A stretch of DNA of 64,000 nt from Rahnella sp. AA (GCF_002834385.1 NZ_PITQ01000015.1:1-64000), one strand, 5' to 3'; positions 8,871-16,627 are shown, numbered from the stretch's first letter. A program made the numbers and translations. The notes: generated by a model from the sequence alone, not told the origin.

Positions 8871-9258
8871 TGCCATAACACAAAACTGCTGAGATGGAGA
8901 GCCGGTAATGACGGTAATTCATGACAGTTTCATAACTGAATTATGAACATTTCTTAACTATCTTTTTGCTGACAAAAGGCCTTGCCTGAAATTATTTACG
9001 GGGTGATTAAGAATATATTTAAAGACTCCATTTCCATAAAAAGCATAAGGTTAGTTTATTTTTATCTACCTCGTGTAATCCGGTGTAATAGCCATCGATG
9101 ACATGAGTACTAACATGTGGATGCGCTAACAAAACATGAGATAGGCTTATTTGATATTCCATGTATCGCGTGCAAAAAGAAAACCACTTACTGCATGTCG
9201 CCAAACAACGACAGTAAGTGGTTTGCGTTACTCAAAACAAGCTATGAGGAACCGTTAC
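8871..9258 (+). promoter_or_regulatory. 388-base regulatory region in front of the multicore peptide gene
   Basis: No gene found. It holds an inverted repeat TTCATAA-CTGAA-TTATGAA (8929-8947), which could be an operator, AT-rich sequence suited to a promoter (around 8990-9060), and a perfect 13-base inverted repeat at 9181-9224 described separately. A 12-codon frame at 8908 is too short to support. Confidence 0.45.
9181..9224 (+). promoter_or_regulatory. Perfect 13-base inverted repeat in the leader of the peptide gene
   Basis: aaaccacttactg (9181-9193) pairs exactly with cagtaagtggttt (9212-9224) around an 18-base loop. It ends 35 bases before the ATG at 9259 and has no T run, so a transcript hairpin for mRNA stability or translation control, or a palindromic protein-binding site, is more likely than a terminator. 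Confidence 0.6.
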
Positions 9259-10434
9259 ATGTTTACTTATTTTCCAACTGTTTGTCCAGCTAACAACGCG
9301 AATGGCCCTGCAAACCAAACTCAGCCTCCCATCAGCCTTCCTGGCTGCGTGCAAACCGGGCAAACTTTCTGCTGCGGAAGCGATCAGGCCCAGGGGCAGA
9401 CCTATTTCCCATCGATTGGTCATTGCGCTGCGCAGGCTCAGTCCCCTGTCAGCCTTCCTGGTTGCGTGCAAACCGGGCAAACTTTCTGCTGCGGCAGCGA
9501 TCAGGCTCAGGGGCAGACCTATTTCCCATCGATTGGTCATTGCGCTGCGCAGGCTCAGTTCCCAACCCTGAGCATGCAGTGCGTAGGTATCACAACCAAA
9601 ATATTGACGCAGGTTGCAGGCTGCAGCGGACAAGCTCAGGCGCAGACGTACTTCCCATCTATCGGCTCTTGCGCCGCGGCTCAGGCACCCACGATCACTA
9701 TCCCTCAGGACTGCGGTGTGAGCTGGAACTGTAAACCACCGCATGCACAGGCTCAGGCGCAGACGTACTTCCCGTCCATCGGCTCTTGTGCAGCAGCTCA
9801 GACACCCACGATCACTATCCCTCAGGATTGTGGCGTGAGCTGGAACTGTAATCAGGGAACTGCACCGGCTCAGGCGCAGTTCCCAACCCTGAGCATGCAG
9901 TGCTTGCAGGTCACAACCAAAATATTGACGCAGGTTGCAGGCTGCAGCGGACAACAAGCTCAGGCACAGACGTACTTCCCGTCCATCGGCTCTTGTGCCG
10001 CGGCTCAGACACCGACGATCACCATTCCTCAGGATTGTGGTGTGAGCTGGAACTGTAAACCACCGCATGCACAGGCTCCGGCTCAGGCGCAGACGTACTT
10101 CCCGTCCATCGGCTCCTGTGCTGCGGCTCAGACACTCCCTATCACTATCCCTCAGGATTGTGGTGTGAGCTGGAACTGTAATCAGGGAACTGCACCGGCT
10201 CAGGCGCAGTTCCCAACCCTGAGCATGCAGTGCTTAGGCTTCACAACCCAAATATTGACGCAGGTTGCAGGCTGCAGCGGACAAGCTCAGGCGCAGACAT
10301 ACTTCCCGTCCATCGGCTCCTGTGCTGCGGCTCAGACACCCCCTGTCACTATCCCTCAGGATTGTGGTGTGAGCTGGAACTGTAAACCACCGGCTCAGGC
10401 GCAGACATACTTCCCTTCTCTTGGTTCTTGCTGA
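9259..10434 (+). CDS. Multicore repeat precursor peptide of a putative RiPP (class V-like lanthipeptide) cluster
   Basis: 391 residues from ATG 9259, chosen because GAGGA (9246-9250) lies 8 bases upstream; longer frames from 9151 or 9244 run through the leader hairpin or lack a good site. After a 24-residue start the protein consists of four modules: A, TYFPSIGSC or GHC (8 copies; the N-terminal TYFPTVC is a ninth, degenerate one); B, TITIPQDCGVSWNC (5); C, FPTLSMQC followed by TTKILTQVAGCSG (3); D, SLPGCVQTGQTFCCGSD (2). The order is D-A-D-A, C-A-B-A-B, C-A-B-A-B, C-A-B-A. AQAQ-type linkers separate most modules, and every module has Cys with nearby Ser/Thr. Four genes for an APH-like kinase, HopA1 protein, LanC and S53 peptidase follow. 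Likely role: substrate cut into many small cyclic peptides. A repetitive structural protein is the alternative. Confidence 0.75.
   Translation: MFTYFPTVCPANNANGPANQTQPPISLPGCVQTGQTFCCGSDQAQGQTYFPSIGHCAAQAQSPVSLPGCVQTGQTFCCGSDQAQGQTYFPSIGHCAAQAQFPTLSMQCVGITTKILTQVAGCSGQAQAQTYFPSIGSCAAAQAPTITIPQDCGVSWNCKPPHAQAQAQTYFPSIGSCAAAQTPTITIPQDCGVSWNCNQGTAPAQAQFPTLSMQCLQVTTKILTQVAGCSGQQAQAQTYFPSIGSCAAAQTPTITIPQDCGVSWNCKPPHAQAPAQAQTYFPSIGSCAAAQTLPITIPQDCGVSWNCNQGTAPAQAQFPTLSMQCLGFTTQILTQVAGCSGQAQAQTYFPSIGSCAAAQTPPVTIPQDCGVSWNCKPPAQAQTYFPSLGSC
9559..10434 (+). repeat. Higher-order tandem repeat inside the precursor gene (3 units, period 321-330 bases)
   Basis: Units start at 9559, 9880 and 10210 with the identical sequence ttcccaaccctgagcatgc. 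Each unit encodes C-A-B-A-B; the last one stops after A. The two periods differ by 9 bases because linker length varies. High nucleotide identity between units suggests recent duplication or ongoing gene conversion. Confidence 0.9.
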
Positions 10435-10448
10435 TTCGGTTCACTGTA

Positions 10449-10476
10449 TCACCGGCGATTATTCGCCGGTGATTTT
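10449..10476 (+). terminator. Hairpin between precursor gene and maturation genes (attenuator-like)
   Basis: A 10-base stem (tcaccggcga / tcgccggtga) with a 4-base loop, followed by TTTT, sits 15 bases after the precursor stop codon and 20 bases before the kinase start. As a leaky terminator it would make more precursor than enzyme, as is common in RiPP operons. Confidence 0.65.
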
Positions 10477-10496
10477 ATACATGAAAGGGAGCCATC

Positions 10497-11618
10497 ATGC
10501 GTCTGACACTCAACAACCTGGCTTATTTTTTGGTTGATAAAGGTTTTTTACATCCGGAATATCTGGTGAGTGGCAATTATAAAGTCATTCAGAGACAGAG
10601 CAGGAACAGCATCTTTCAGGTATTTTTGGGTAATCACCCGGGGGGGCTATTTATTAAACAGCTTTTATCCCTGGATCCTCAAAATGCCTATTTAATGCAA
10701 AAAGACGCTACGGTCCATTGCCTGATCCAGCAGACCGATATATTGCCGGAAATGCGCACATTCATCCCTCACTATTATGGTTATGAGCCAGATAATCACG
10801 TTTTTGTTACTGAGTTTTTCCCCAGTGCTATCAGCCTGCACGAGCTTATTACTCAGCGAAAGTCTGTCGTTCCGGAAGAGATTGCCCGGATGGCGATCAT
10901 TCTTGCAAACCTGCATAAAGACCTGAGCGGACAAATAGAGAATAATTCCGGGCTACGTTTTTTTAACCGGCAACCCCCGTGGATTATGCTATTTGGTGAT
11001 TGGGATAACCCGCAGGTTAAAAATGCCGGACCGAGCCAGATACCTATTGGGCAGTTTATTCAGCAACGGCCAGAAATAGCGCAATTTTTGGAGGATCTGC
11101 GATATGCCTGGTCCGGAAATACGCTGATCCACGGCGATATAAAACTCATTAATTTTATCCATGTGCCCGGGAATAGTGCCAGCGAGATGAAATTAATTGA
11201 TTGGGAAATTGCCGATATCGGAGACCCCATGTGGGATGTTGCAGGGCTTTTGCAGAGCCTTCTTACCTTATGGATCTTCTCCCAGAACCCGAATCCCATG
11301 TTGCAAAACCAATCGCAACCCGGAATGGAATTTTTAACCTGGGAAAGTACTCTTTCGGCCTGCCATACCTTCTGGCTGAGCTATAGAAAATCCCGTGCGT
11401 ACGCTCATCCTGACCAGGCTCTTGATAGCGCAGAAAACCGGCAAAAGGTTATTCATTTTACTGCGGCCAGAATGCTGCAAACAGCCTGTGAATCCACCAT
11501 AGCGAGTAATGAAATTTCGCCGCAGAGCAACCGCATTGTGCAAATGGTTATGCAGATGATCACGGCACCACAGGCCTGGACAACACAGATTCTGGGAGCA
11601 CAGTCTAATGAACTTTGA
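10497..11618 (+). CDS. APH-like phosphotransferase (putative LanK-type Ser/Thr kinase of the RiPP cluster)
   Basis: 373 residues; ATG preceded by AAGGGAG. The aminoglycoside/choline kinase fold is shown by the Brenner motif HGDIKLIN (His212, Asp214, Asn219) and the metal-binding LIDWE (Asp235, Glu237), followed by GDPMWDVAGLL. In class V lanthipeptide and thioamitide clusters an APH-like protein works with a HopA1-family protein; in class V systems the pair phosphorylates Ser/Thr and eliminates phosphate to make dehydro-amino acids. Here the HopA1 gene follows with an 11-base overlap, which supports that reading. An antibiotic-resistance or sugar-kinase role is unlikely given the partners. 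The substrate would be the repeat protein encoded just upstream. Confidence 0.8.
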   Translation: MRLTLNNLAYFLVDKGFLHPEYLVSGNYKVIQRQSRNSIFQVFLGNHPGGLFIKQLLSLDPQNAYLMQKDATVHCLIQQTDILPEMRTFIPHYYGYEPDNHVFVTEFFPSAISLHELITQRKSVVPEEIARMAIILANLHKDLSGQIENNSGLRFFNRQPPWIMLFGDWDNPQVKNAGPSQIPIGQFIQQRPEIAQFLEDLRYAWSGNTLIHGDIKLINFIHVPGNSASEMKLIDWEIADIGDPMWDVAGLLQSLLTLWIFSQNPNPMLQNQSQPGMEFLTWESTLSACHTFWLSYRKSRAYAHPDQALDSAENRQKVIHFTAARMLQTACESTIASNEISPQSNRIVQMVMQMITAPQAWTTQILGAQSNEL

Positions 11619-12678
11619 ACAGCAGATTAAACAGATTGCGGATCGTGTAGATGTCACGAATTCAAATAGTTACCGGATTGATGGCCAAATATATTCAGTA
11701 TTTCATAACTATGCCTGGAACGAATATATTGGCCCGCTGAGTCAGTTTGGGCATAACCAGACCCATGATGCTCAGCAACAAAAGCAGTTTCTGGAATCGC
11801 AACTTAGCCTGGCCTTGTACTCCAGGATCTACTGCGGCGTGCCAGACGGGAAAACGCTTATGACGCTGCCCAAACGCAATGAGCGTGAAGCATTTATGCA
11901 GACATTAAGTTTACCGAATAGCTCGCTGGAAACTCCCGATCAGAACTGGAAAATTTACCATGCCGATGCACAAGGGATATGGGCTGAGAAAAATGGCAGA
12001 CTGAGACAGGCTTACCCTAACAGATTTATTCCTGCTATTCCTAATGCCCCGCTGGCAGTGAATCAGTACATCCATTTCCTGAGACAAAAAGAAAATAAAC
12101 ATATTCAGCAGGTATTTTATTATGTTCATAGCAACCGGTATATGGAACATGATGCACCACAGGTAAGGATATATTGGCATATTACGCCAGAGGGTGCCGC
12201 ACCATTGATAAAACTGATCACGGATTTATTAAATCAAAACAGCATAGCTTTTAATTTCAAATGTCTGAACCATCCAGATTTATACAACCGGGCCGATAGC
12301 GCGGTACTGTACCTCGAAAAACGTTATTTCGATTATACCCTGCGAATATTAAAGCCACATTTAGCCTCACTGGCTAAATACATGCTGGAAACCTCACCTT
12401 TATTTACACAAATCATTGCCAGAGGGATCTCTTTTGCTGAAGACCCCGGCAACGGGCAAAGTTTCGGTATGCATCGCTGCCAGCTTATCGCGAAAGGGCT
12501 GCTGATGGCCTGTGAAAAAAAATCCGCCAACGCGGGAGCGGTTGACGCAGAAAGAATGAATCAACGTTGCATAACGGAGGCGTTCAATAGCAAAGGCATT
12601 GAGATCGCCCGCCTGCACCTTAACCCTAATTCACTCAGTTTACCTGTCGGATTTGACGATACGGAGCCTGCACTATGA
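11608..12678 (+). CDS. HopA1-family protein (putative LanY-type phospho-Ser/Thr lyase)
   Basis: 356 residues; GGGAG lies before the ATG. The C-terminal half carries the HopA1 family signature: YFDYTLRIL, SPLFTQ, then the highly conserved GISFAEDPGNGQSFGMHRC near residues 270-292. HopA1 was first known as a type III effector, but homologues in class V lanthipeptide clusters (LxmY type) act as phosphothreonine/phosphoserine lyases with an APH-like kinase. No secretion signal is seen, and it lies inside a tightly overlapping biosynthetic operon (11 bases with the kinase, 4 with the LanC gene), so an enzyme role is far likelier than an effector role. Catalytic residues cannot be named from sequence alone. 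Confidence 0.8.
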   Translation: MNFEQQIKQIADRVDVTNSNSYRIDGQIYSVFHNYAWNEYIGPLSQFGHNQTHDAQQQKQFLESQLSLALYSRIYCGVPDGKTLMTLPKRNEREAFMQTLSLPNSSLETPDQNWKIYHADAQGIWAEKNGRLRQAYPNRFIPAIPNAPLAVNQYIHFLRQKENKHIQQVFYYVHSNRYMEHDAPQVRIYWHITPEGAAPLIKLITDLLNQNSIAFNFKCLNHPDLYNRADSAVLYLEKRYFDYTLRILKPHLASLAKYMLETSPLFTQIIARGISFAEDPGNGQSFGMHRCQLIAKGLLMACEKKSANAGAVDAERMNQRCITEAFNSKGIEIARLHLNPNSLSLPVGFDDTEPAL

Positions 12679-13916
12679 CCCGGTTACAATACCTGAATGC
12701 TGCCGAAAGCATTGGTAAGAGTTTACAACGAGAGTGCATCCGCTTTAATCATCGAAGTAACTGGCAGGGTGCCGTCGTGGATTCAATCAATAATCAATTT
12801 CAGGTGGTGACGCGAACCTTTGACGCATCCTTATACAACGGGCTGGCCGGTATCGCTCTTTTTTTAGCTGAATTATACAGGCAAAAGCCAGATCCTGAAT
12901 TATTTGAGACCCTTTCGACCACCATTAATAATATCCAATATATGACAGGGCAACCTCATCAGCTGGCGACTTTTAGTCTGCATGCCGGGCAATTAGGTAT
13001 TGCATGGGCAATGTGGCGAATTGGAAATATTCTCGAACGTCCCGACTGGAAAGCGCAGGGGCTGAATTTACTGGAACATATCCACACACTTCCGGTGCCT
13101 GATAATGAGCTCGATGTGATTGGCGGGGCAGCCGGTGCCATTCCAGCCTTGATTAAAATTCATCAGGCTGAAGGCGACGATCGCTGGCTTTCGTGCGCCG
13201 TGCGGTTGGGCGATTTTTTATTAAGTAAAGCACACAAGACGCCTGGGGCAATGTACTGGCTCACGCCTGGGAATGAGCGCGGATTAACGGGATATTCCCA
13301 CGGCTGTGCAGGCTTTGGGTTGGCACTTATCGAACTCGGCGTTGCGACAAAGCGCAACAGTTACGTCAATGCCGGATTGCAGGCGTTTAACTATGAGCGG
13401 GAAAATTTCAGCCCACAGCATCAGAATTGGCCAGATCTTCGATCCCTCTATCAGACCCCGCAATTCAACCATATGTGGTGCCACGGCGCCCCCGGCGTTG
13501 CATTGTCTCGTTTACGCGCCTGGCAGCTATTAGATGAACCAACATTATTGCAGGAAGCGCTGACTGGCCTGACGACAACGTATCAGCAGCTGCTACAACA
13601 GCTCGGGACACAGCCAGAACAGATCAATTTCAGCTTTTGTCATGGTGGAGCGGGCAACGCGGAAATTCTTTTCATGGGCGCAGAGATATTACAGCGCCCC
13701 GACTTCGCAGAGCTGGCACATCAAATTGCCGCACTCGGTATCGAAAAATATCAGCTAACAGATACCCCCTGGCCGAGCGGCGTTTTTGATCCCAGTGGCA
13801 TAGGCGAATCAGGTAAAGAAACCCCCGGGCTGATGCTGGGGCTTGCTGGCACAGGCCTGTATTACCTGCGTTTGTTTGATCCGACAAGGGTTGAAACCGT
13901 GCTACACATCCGCTAA
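12675..13916 (+). CDS. LanC-like lanthionine cyclase
   Basis: 413 residues, starting in an ATGA overlap with the HopA1 gene. It shows the alpha-toroid repeats of LanC (GLAGIALFLAELY, GQLGIAWAMWRIG, GGAAGAIPALIKI) and the three conserved motifs: SHGCAGFG with His209, WCHGAPG with Cys269, and FCHGGAG with Cys322-His323. Cys269, Cys322 and His323 correspond to the zinc ligands of NisC, so it should be an active cyclase joining Cys thiols to dehydro-amino acids. Described class V clusters use a different cyclase (LanX); a stand-alone canonical LanC beside APH and HopA1 genes is therefore unusual. There is no LanB or LanM dehydratase in the window. Confidence 0.88.
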   Translation: MTRLQYLNAAESIGKSLQRECIRFNHRSNWQGAVVDSINNQFQVVTRTFDASLYNGLAGIALFLAELYRQKPDPELFETLSTTINNIQYMTGQPHQLATFSLHAGQLGIAWAMWRIGNILERPDWKAQGLNLLEHIHTLPVPDNELDVIGGAAGAIPALIKIHQAEGDDRWLSCAVRLGDFLLSKAHKTPGAMYWLTPGNERGLTGYSHGCAGFGLALIELGVATKRNSYVNAGLQAFNYERENFSPQHQNWPDLRSLYQTPQFNHMWCHGAPGVALSRLRAWQLLDEPTLLQEALTGLTTTYQQLLQQLGTQPEQINFSFCHGGAGNAEILFMGAEILQRPDFAELAHQIAALGIEKYQLTDTPWPSGVFDPSGIGESGKETPGLMLGLAGTGLYYLRLFDPTRVETVLHIR

Positions 13917-13940
13917 TGCTTGATAAAGAGGCATGAAAAA

Positions 13941-15566
13941 ATGAATATTCTGACTGACGATATCTTTCAAACCCTCCCTCCTGCGGCTGTTTATCAATCT
14001 GCGGCAGATGATGCGGCTGAACTGAAATTAACCTTTCATTTGGCTCCGGAATCTCATGCCAACGCGTTTCAGATGGATATGGCTTTTTCTTATACCGCGC
14101 CTGTAACTCGCAATTATCTGACCGCAGATGCGCTTGAAGAACACACTGTCGCCAATGATGAAGCCCTGCAAAAGCTCGCCGGCTTTGTTGTACAAACGGG
14201 CGCGAAAATAGAAAGCAGCAGCGTTAAAAAGCGCGAAGTTTCCGTGAGCGGTACCCTCGGGCAATTTTCTCAGTTGCTGGGTATCACTTTCCATCTTTAC
14301 CGGCAGGATAGCGGTAATCTGTTTTTGGCCTACCACGGGCATATCCGGCTTCCCGATGATTTACGCCCTTATATTCTCAATATTGAGGGGTTAAATATCG
14401 GATTATCAATTGCGCACGTTCCTTCCCGGCGTATGAAATTATTACAGGTTGCGGATCAATCATCCCCTCTGCAGGATTTGGCGCAAAAGCAAATACAGGC
14501 GACAGATAACTTATTGCTTCAGGAGCCACTCCCCCCCGCCGGTTATTCACCGCAGGAGATCGCGGAAATGTACCATTTTCCCGATAATCTGGGAGAGGGA
14601 CAAACCGTGGGAATTATTGCGTTAGGCGGGGCTTTCCAGCCCGATGACCTGGCGGCCTTTTGCACGACCTTCAACCTTGTTAAGCCCGACGTCAAAATTA
14701 TCGGGGAGGAACCGTCTCAGGATCCACAATCAAAGATAGTGAATGACGTTGAAGTGAACATGGATATTCAGATGGTGGCGGGGATTGTCCCGAAAGCGAA
14801 AATTGTCGTGTATTACGCCGACTCATTTCAGGAAGGATTCCAGATTATCCTGGATGATACTGACAATGAGGTCAGCGTGATCAGTACCAGCTGGGCGAGT
14901 GGAGAAAGTTTTGTGCCTGCAGCAACCAAGGCGCATTTGTCCATTTTGCTTCAGCAGCTCAGCTTACGCGGGATCACAGTGCTCGCGGCATCCGGTGACG
15001 ATGGGATCTACCAGATTGGGTCGAATTATAAGATGGCAGGGATCAATCTTCCTGCTGGCTTTGATCGCGTGATTGCCTGCGGTGGAACAACGTTATATCG
15101 CAACGGAATCGAACAGGTCTGGCTGGAAGGCACCAATGCATCCGGCGGGGCGTTCAGTAATTTTTATCCGGCTCCGGCGTTCCAGAATAACGCGCTAACC
15201 CACTATTTCCGCAATTATCCTTATCTGACAAGAAATGCCAGCGCCACTCCTGATGTATCGGTTAATGCCAGCGGGGTGAACCATGCCATCATGATCTACA
15301 ATGGAAAGCCTTTTCCCGCAGCAGGAACCAGCGTCGCAACCCCGATTATTGCCGGTCTTATTGCACGGTTGAATACATCGTTGGGATACAGGCTGGGTTA
15401 TATCAATCCGTTTTTTTACCAACTGATGGGGTCGAACGCGTTTGCCAGCAACATTCCCGGCAACAACGGTTTGCCTTCTGCATCCGTCTGGGATCCCTGC
15501 ACCGGATTAGGCTCACCCAATGGGAATAATTTACTGAATTTTATAAAAAACGCTGAAAAAAGCTAA
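13941..15566 (+). CDS. S53 (sedolisin/kumamolisin-type) serine peptidase with pro-domain
   Basis: 541 residues from ATG 13941; AAAGAGG (13925-13931) supports this over a TTG at 13920. Residues about 20-160 are a Pro-kumamolisin activation domain (VSGTLGQFSQLLGI). The catalytic Glu271 and Asp275 (VEVNMD), Asp353 of the oxyanion site (ASGDDG) and Ser464 (GTSVATP) are all present, and WDPCTGLGSPNG near the end fits the calcium site. Most S53 enzymes are secreted and acid-active, but no signal peptide is visible here. Last gene of the cluster, 24 bases after the LanC stop. Likely role: release of modules from the precursor, perhaps at the AQAQ linkers. Confidence 0.85.
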   Translation: MNILTDDIFQTLPPAAVYQSAADDAAELKLTFHLAPESHANAFQMDMAFSYTAPVTRNYLTADALEEHTVANDEALQKLAGFVVQTGAKIESSSVKKREVSVSGTLGQFSQLLGITFHLYRQDSGNLFLAYHGHIRLPDDLRPYILNIEGLNIGLSIAHVPSRRMKLLQVADQSSPLQDLAQKQIQATDNLLLQEPLPPAGYSPQEIAEMYHFPDNLGEGQTVGIIALGGAFQPDDLAAFCTTFNLVKPDVKIIGEEPSQDPQSKIVNDVEVNMDIQMVAGIVPKAKIVVYYADSFQEGFQIILDDTDNEVSVISTSWASGESFVPAATKAHLSILLQQLSLRGITVLAASGDDGIYQIGSNYKMAGINLPAGFDRVIACGGTTLYRNGIEQVWLEGTNASGGAFSNFYPAPAFQNNALTHYFRNYPYLTRNASATPDVSVNASGVNHAIMIYNGKPFPAAGTSVATPIIAGLIARLNTSLGYRLGYINPFFYQLMGSNAFASNIPGNNGLPSASVWDPCTGLGSPNGNNLLNFIKNAEKS

Positions 15567-15574
15567 CACAGAAC

Positions 15575-15599
15575 GCCCCAGTTTCTGGGGCTATTTTTT
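15575..15599 (+). terminator. Rho-independent terminator of the peptide operon
   Basis: Stem gccccag / ctggggc (15575-15581 and 15585-15591) with a 3-base loop, then TATTTTTT. It lies 8 bases behind the S53 peptidase stop codon. Confidence 0.9.
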
Positions 15600-15733
15600 C
15601 CCTTACGGCAAGTTTTTTTCGAAAACCTCAGTGTGCAAATGGCTCTAATTTATCGAACGTTTTTTCGTGTGGAAAATATTCGTAATCTCAATAATCAACG
15701 ACTCTACCCTGCCATAAAGGCGAAAATAGCCTC

Positions 15734-16159
15734 TTAAATGAGTCCCTTTTGAGTAAAAGTGATACGAGTCGCCTCATTTAAATCCATATTTTTCATCGCT
15801 TCAGATGGCACCCAGATAATTTCCTGAAATTCTTCGTTGAAGGTGATTTTCCGGTTAGCGCTAATACAGTCAAAGATGAGATAAATCATGTAAATTTCTT
15901 CGGTGGTGCCATCCGGATACGTTTTAATCCGGGTATCGTCACGAAAAGCCCACGGCTTAACATCGGTGATAAGCAGTTCTTCTCCTAACTCCTCCATGAT
16001 TTCGCGCCGCAGCGCTGCCTCCATCGTTTCTCCAGGTTCCATCCCGCCACCGGGCAAAGCCCACTGTCCGGGGAAAACCCCACGATCGGAAGCCATTTTA
16101 CAAAGCAAAAACTCACCGTTATTTTGTATAACAGGGCACACGATTGTTCTCTGACGCAT
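15734..16159 (-). CDS. nudI: Nucleoside triphosphatase NudI
   Basis: 141 residues, the same length as E. coli NudI, with a near-identical start ([13 protein letters not shown]) and the Nudix box [18 protein letters not shown] then MEELGEE. It hydrolyses nucleoside triphosphates, with preference for pyrimidine deoxynucleotides in E. coli. I chose the start at 16159 because AAGGAGATC stands directly before it; the upstream in-frame sequence is a piece of a deaminase toxin and is not part of the gene. Its neighbours (RiPP cluster on one side, CDI debris on the other) are all accessory, so it was probably moved here, or the accessory blocks landed around it. Confidence 0.9.
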   Translation of the reverse strand: MRQRTIVCPVIQNNGEFLLCKMASDRGVFPGQWALPGGGMEPGETMEAALRREIMEELGEELLITDVKPWAFRDDTRIKTYPDGTTEEIYMIYLIFDCISANRKITFNEEFQEIIWVPSEAMKNMDLNEATRITFTQKGLI

Positions 16160-16173
16160 TTGATCTCCTTGTT

Positions 16174-16258
16174 CGCGTTCAGTCAGTAAGTTAATAGTCC
16201 CACTAACAGATGTATTGCCCCCCAACTTAGCGGCGATATTGTTTACAATCTTCGCCTC
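16174..16258 (-). pseudogene. Fragment of a deaminase-type CDI toxin (copy 1)
   Basis: On the minus strand it encodes [15 protein letters not shown] and [10 protein letters not shown], matching the middle of the longer copy at 18931-19260 apart from a few changes. It is cut at one end by nudI and at the other by an IS remnant, exactly after GCCTC (16254-16258). Confidence 0.8.
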
Positions 16259-16358
16259 TGGGTAATCCCCCCATTTTCAACGGAGGTGACAAGTAGAATC
16301 AGGACATTCGCTGAATATGTTGCATCGGCGTGAAGCCATTCAGTGCCATATTCGGACG
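16259..16358 (-). mobile_element. Remnant of an IS3-family element (transposase C-terminus and end)
   Basis: The minus strand encodes RPNMALNGFTPMQHIQRMS and stop (16299-16356), the typical tail of an IS3-type OrfB (RPxxALxGxTP), followed by about 40 bases that resemble an IS end (ggggggattaccc). The rest of the element is missing. It joins the deaminase fragment to the HNH toxin fragment. Confidence 0.6.
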
Positions 16359-16625
16359 TTTGGGAGCTTTGACTCGTTCCGTCGAGCCTTTTGGAAGGCA
16401 GTGGCTTATGATCCTGAGCTGAGCAAGCAATTTGATCCTAACAGCTTAGATACGATGAAAAATGGACGAGCTCCATACGTTAGAAAACAAGATCGAGTTG
16501 GCAAACGAGTCAAAATTGAGTTGCACCATAAACAGGAAATTTCTAAAGATGGGGATGTATACAACGTTGATAATCTGAATGCAGTAACCCCTAAAGATCT
16601 TATTGAAATTCAGAAAGGTAATTGA
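16317..16625 (+). pseudogene. Truncated colicin/pyocin-type HNH DNase toxin, metal-site residues lost
   Basis: The frame of 102 residues starts inside the IS remnant; true toxin sequence begins at 16359 (FGSFDSFRRAFWKAV, DPELSKQF) and runs to the end of a colicin E9-like DNase domain (ELHHKQEISKDGDVYN, DNLNAVTPK). The HH pair of the HNH motif is kept, but the last two metal-binding positions of the E9-type motif (HIDIH, His127 and His131 in ColE9) read LIEIQ here. The N-terminal part of the nuclease, including its catalytic arginine region, is also gone. The product should be inactive. The immunity gene follows directly. Confidence 0.85.
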
Positions 16626-16627
16626 AA

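Noticed and set aside
8908..8946. Twelve-codon open frame behind the soluble kinase gene.
   Set aside because: Too short, no similarity, and it overlaps the inverted repeat at 8929-8947.
9151..9258. Longer precursor start at TTG 9151 giving a 36-residue N-terminal extension.
   Set aside because: The extension runs through a perfect hairpin, has no ribosome-binding site and a composition unlike the rest; GAGGA fits ATG 9259.
9301..10434. CRISPR-like regular repeats.
   Set aside because: The repeats are protein-coding, in frame, of unequal length and without unique spacers.
10497..11618. Aminoglycoside resistance kinase.
   Set aside because: It has the APH fold motifs, but overlap with the HopA1 gene and position behind the precursor point to peptide maturation.
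9259..13916. Class I or class II lanthipeptide, or thioamitide, cluster.
   Set aside because: There is no LanB or LanM dehydratase and no YcaO gene; APH plus HopA1 plus stand-alone LanC fits a class V-like route better.
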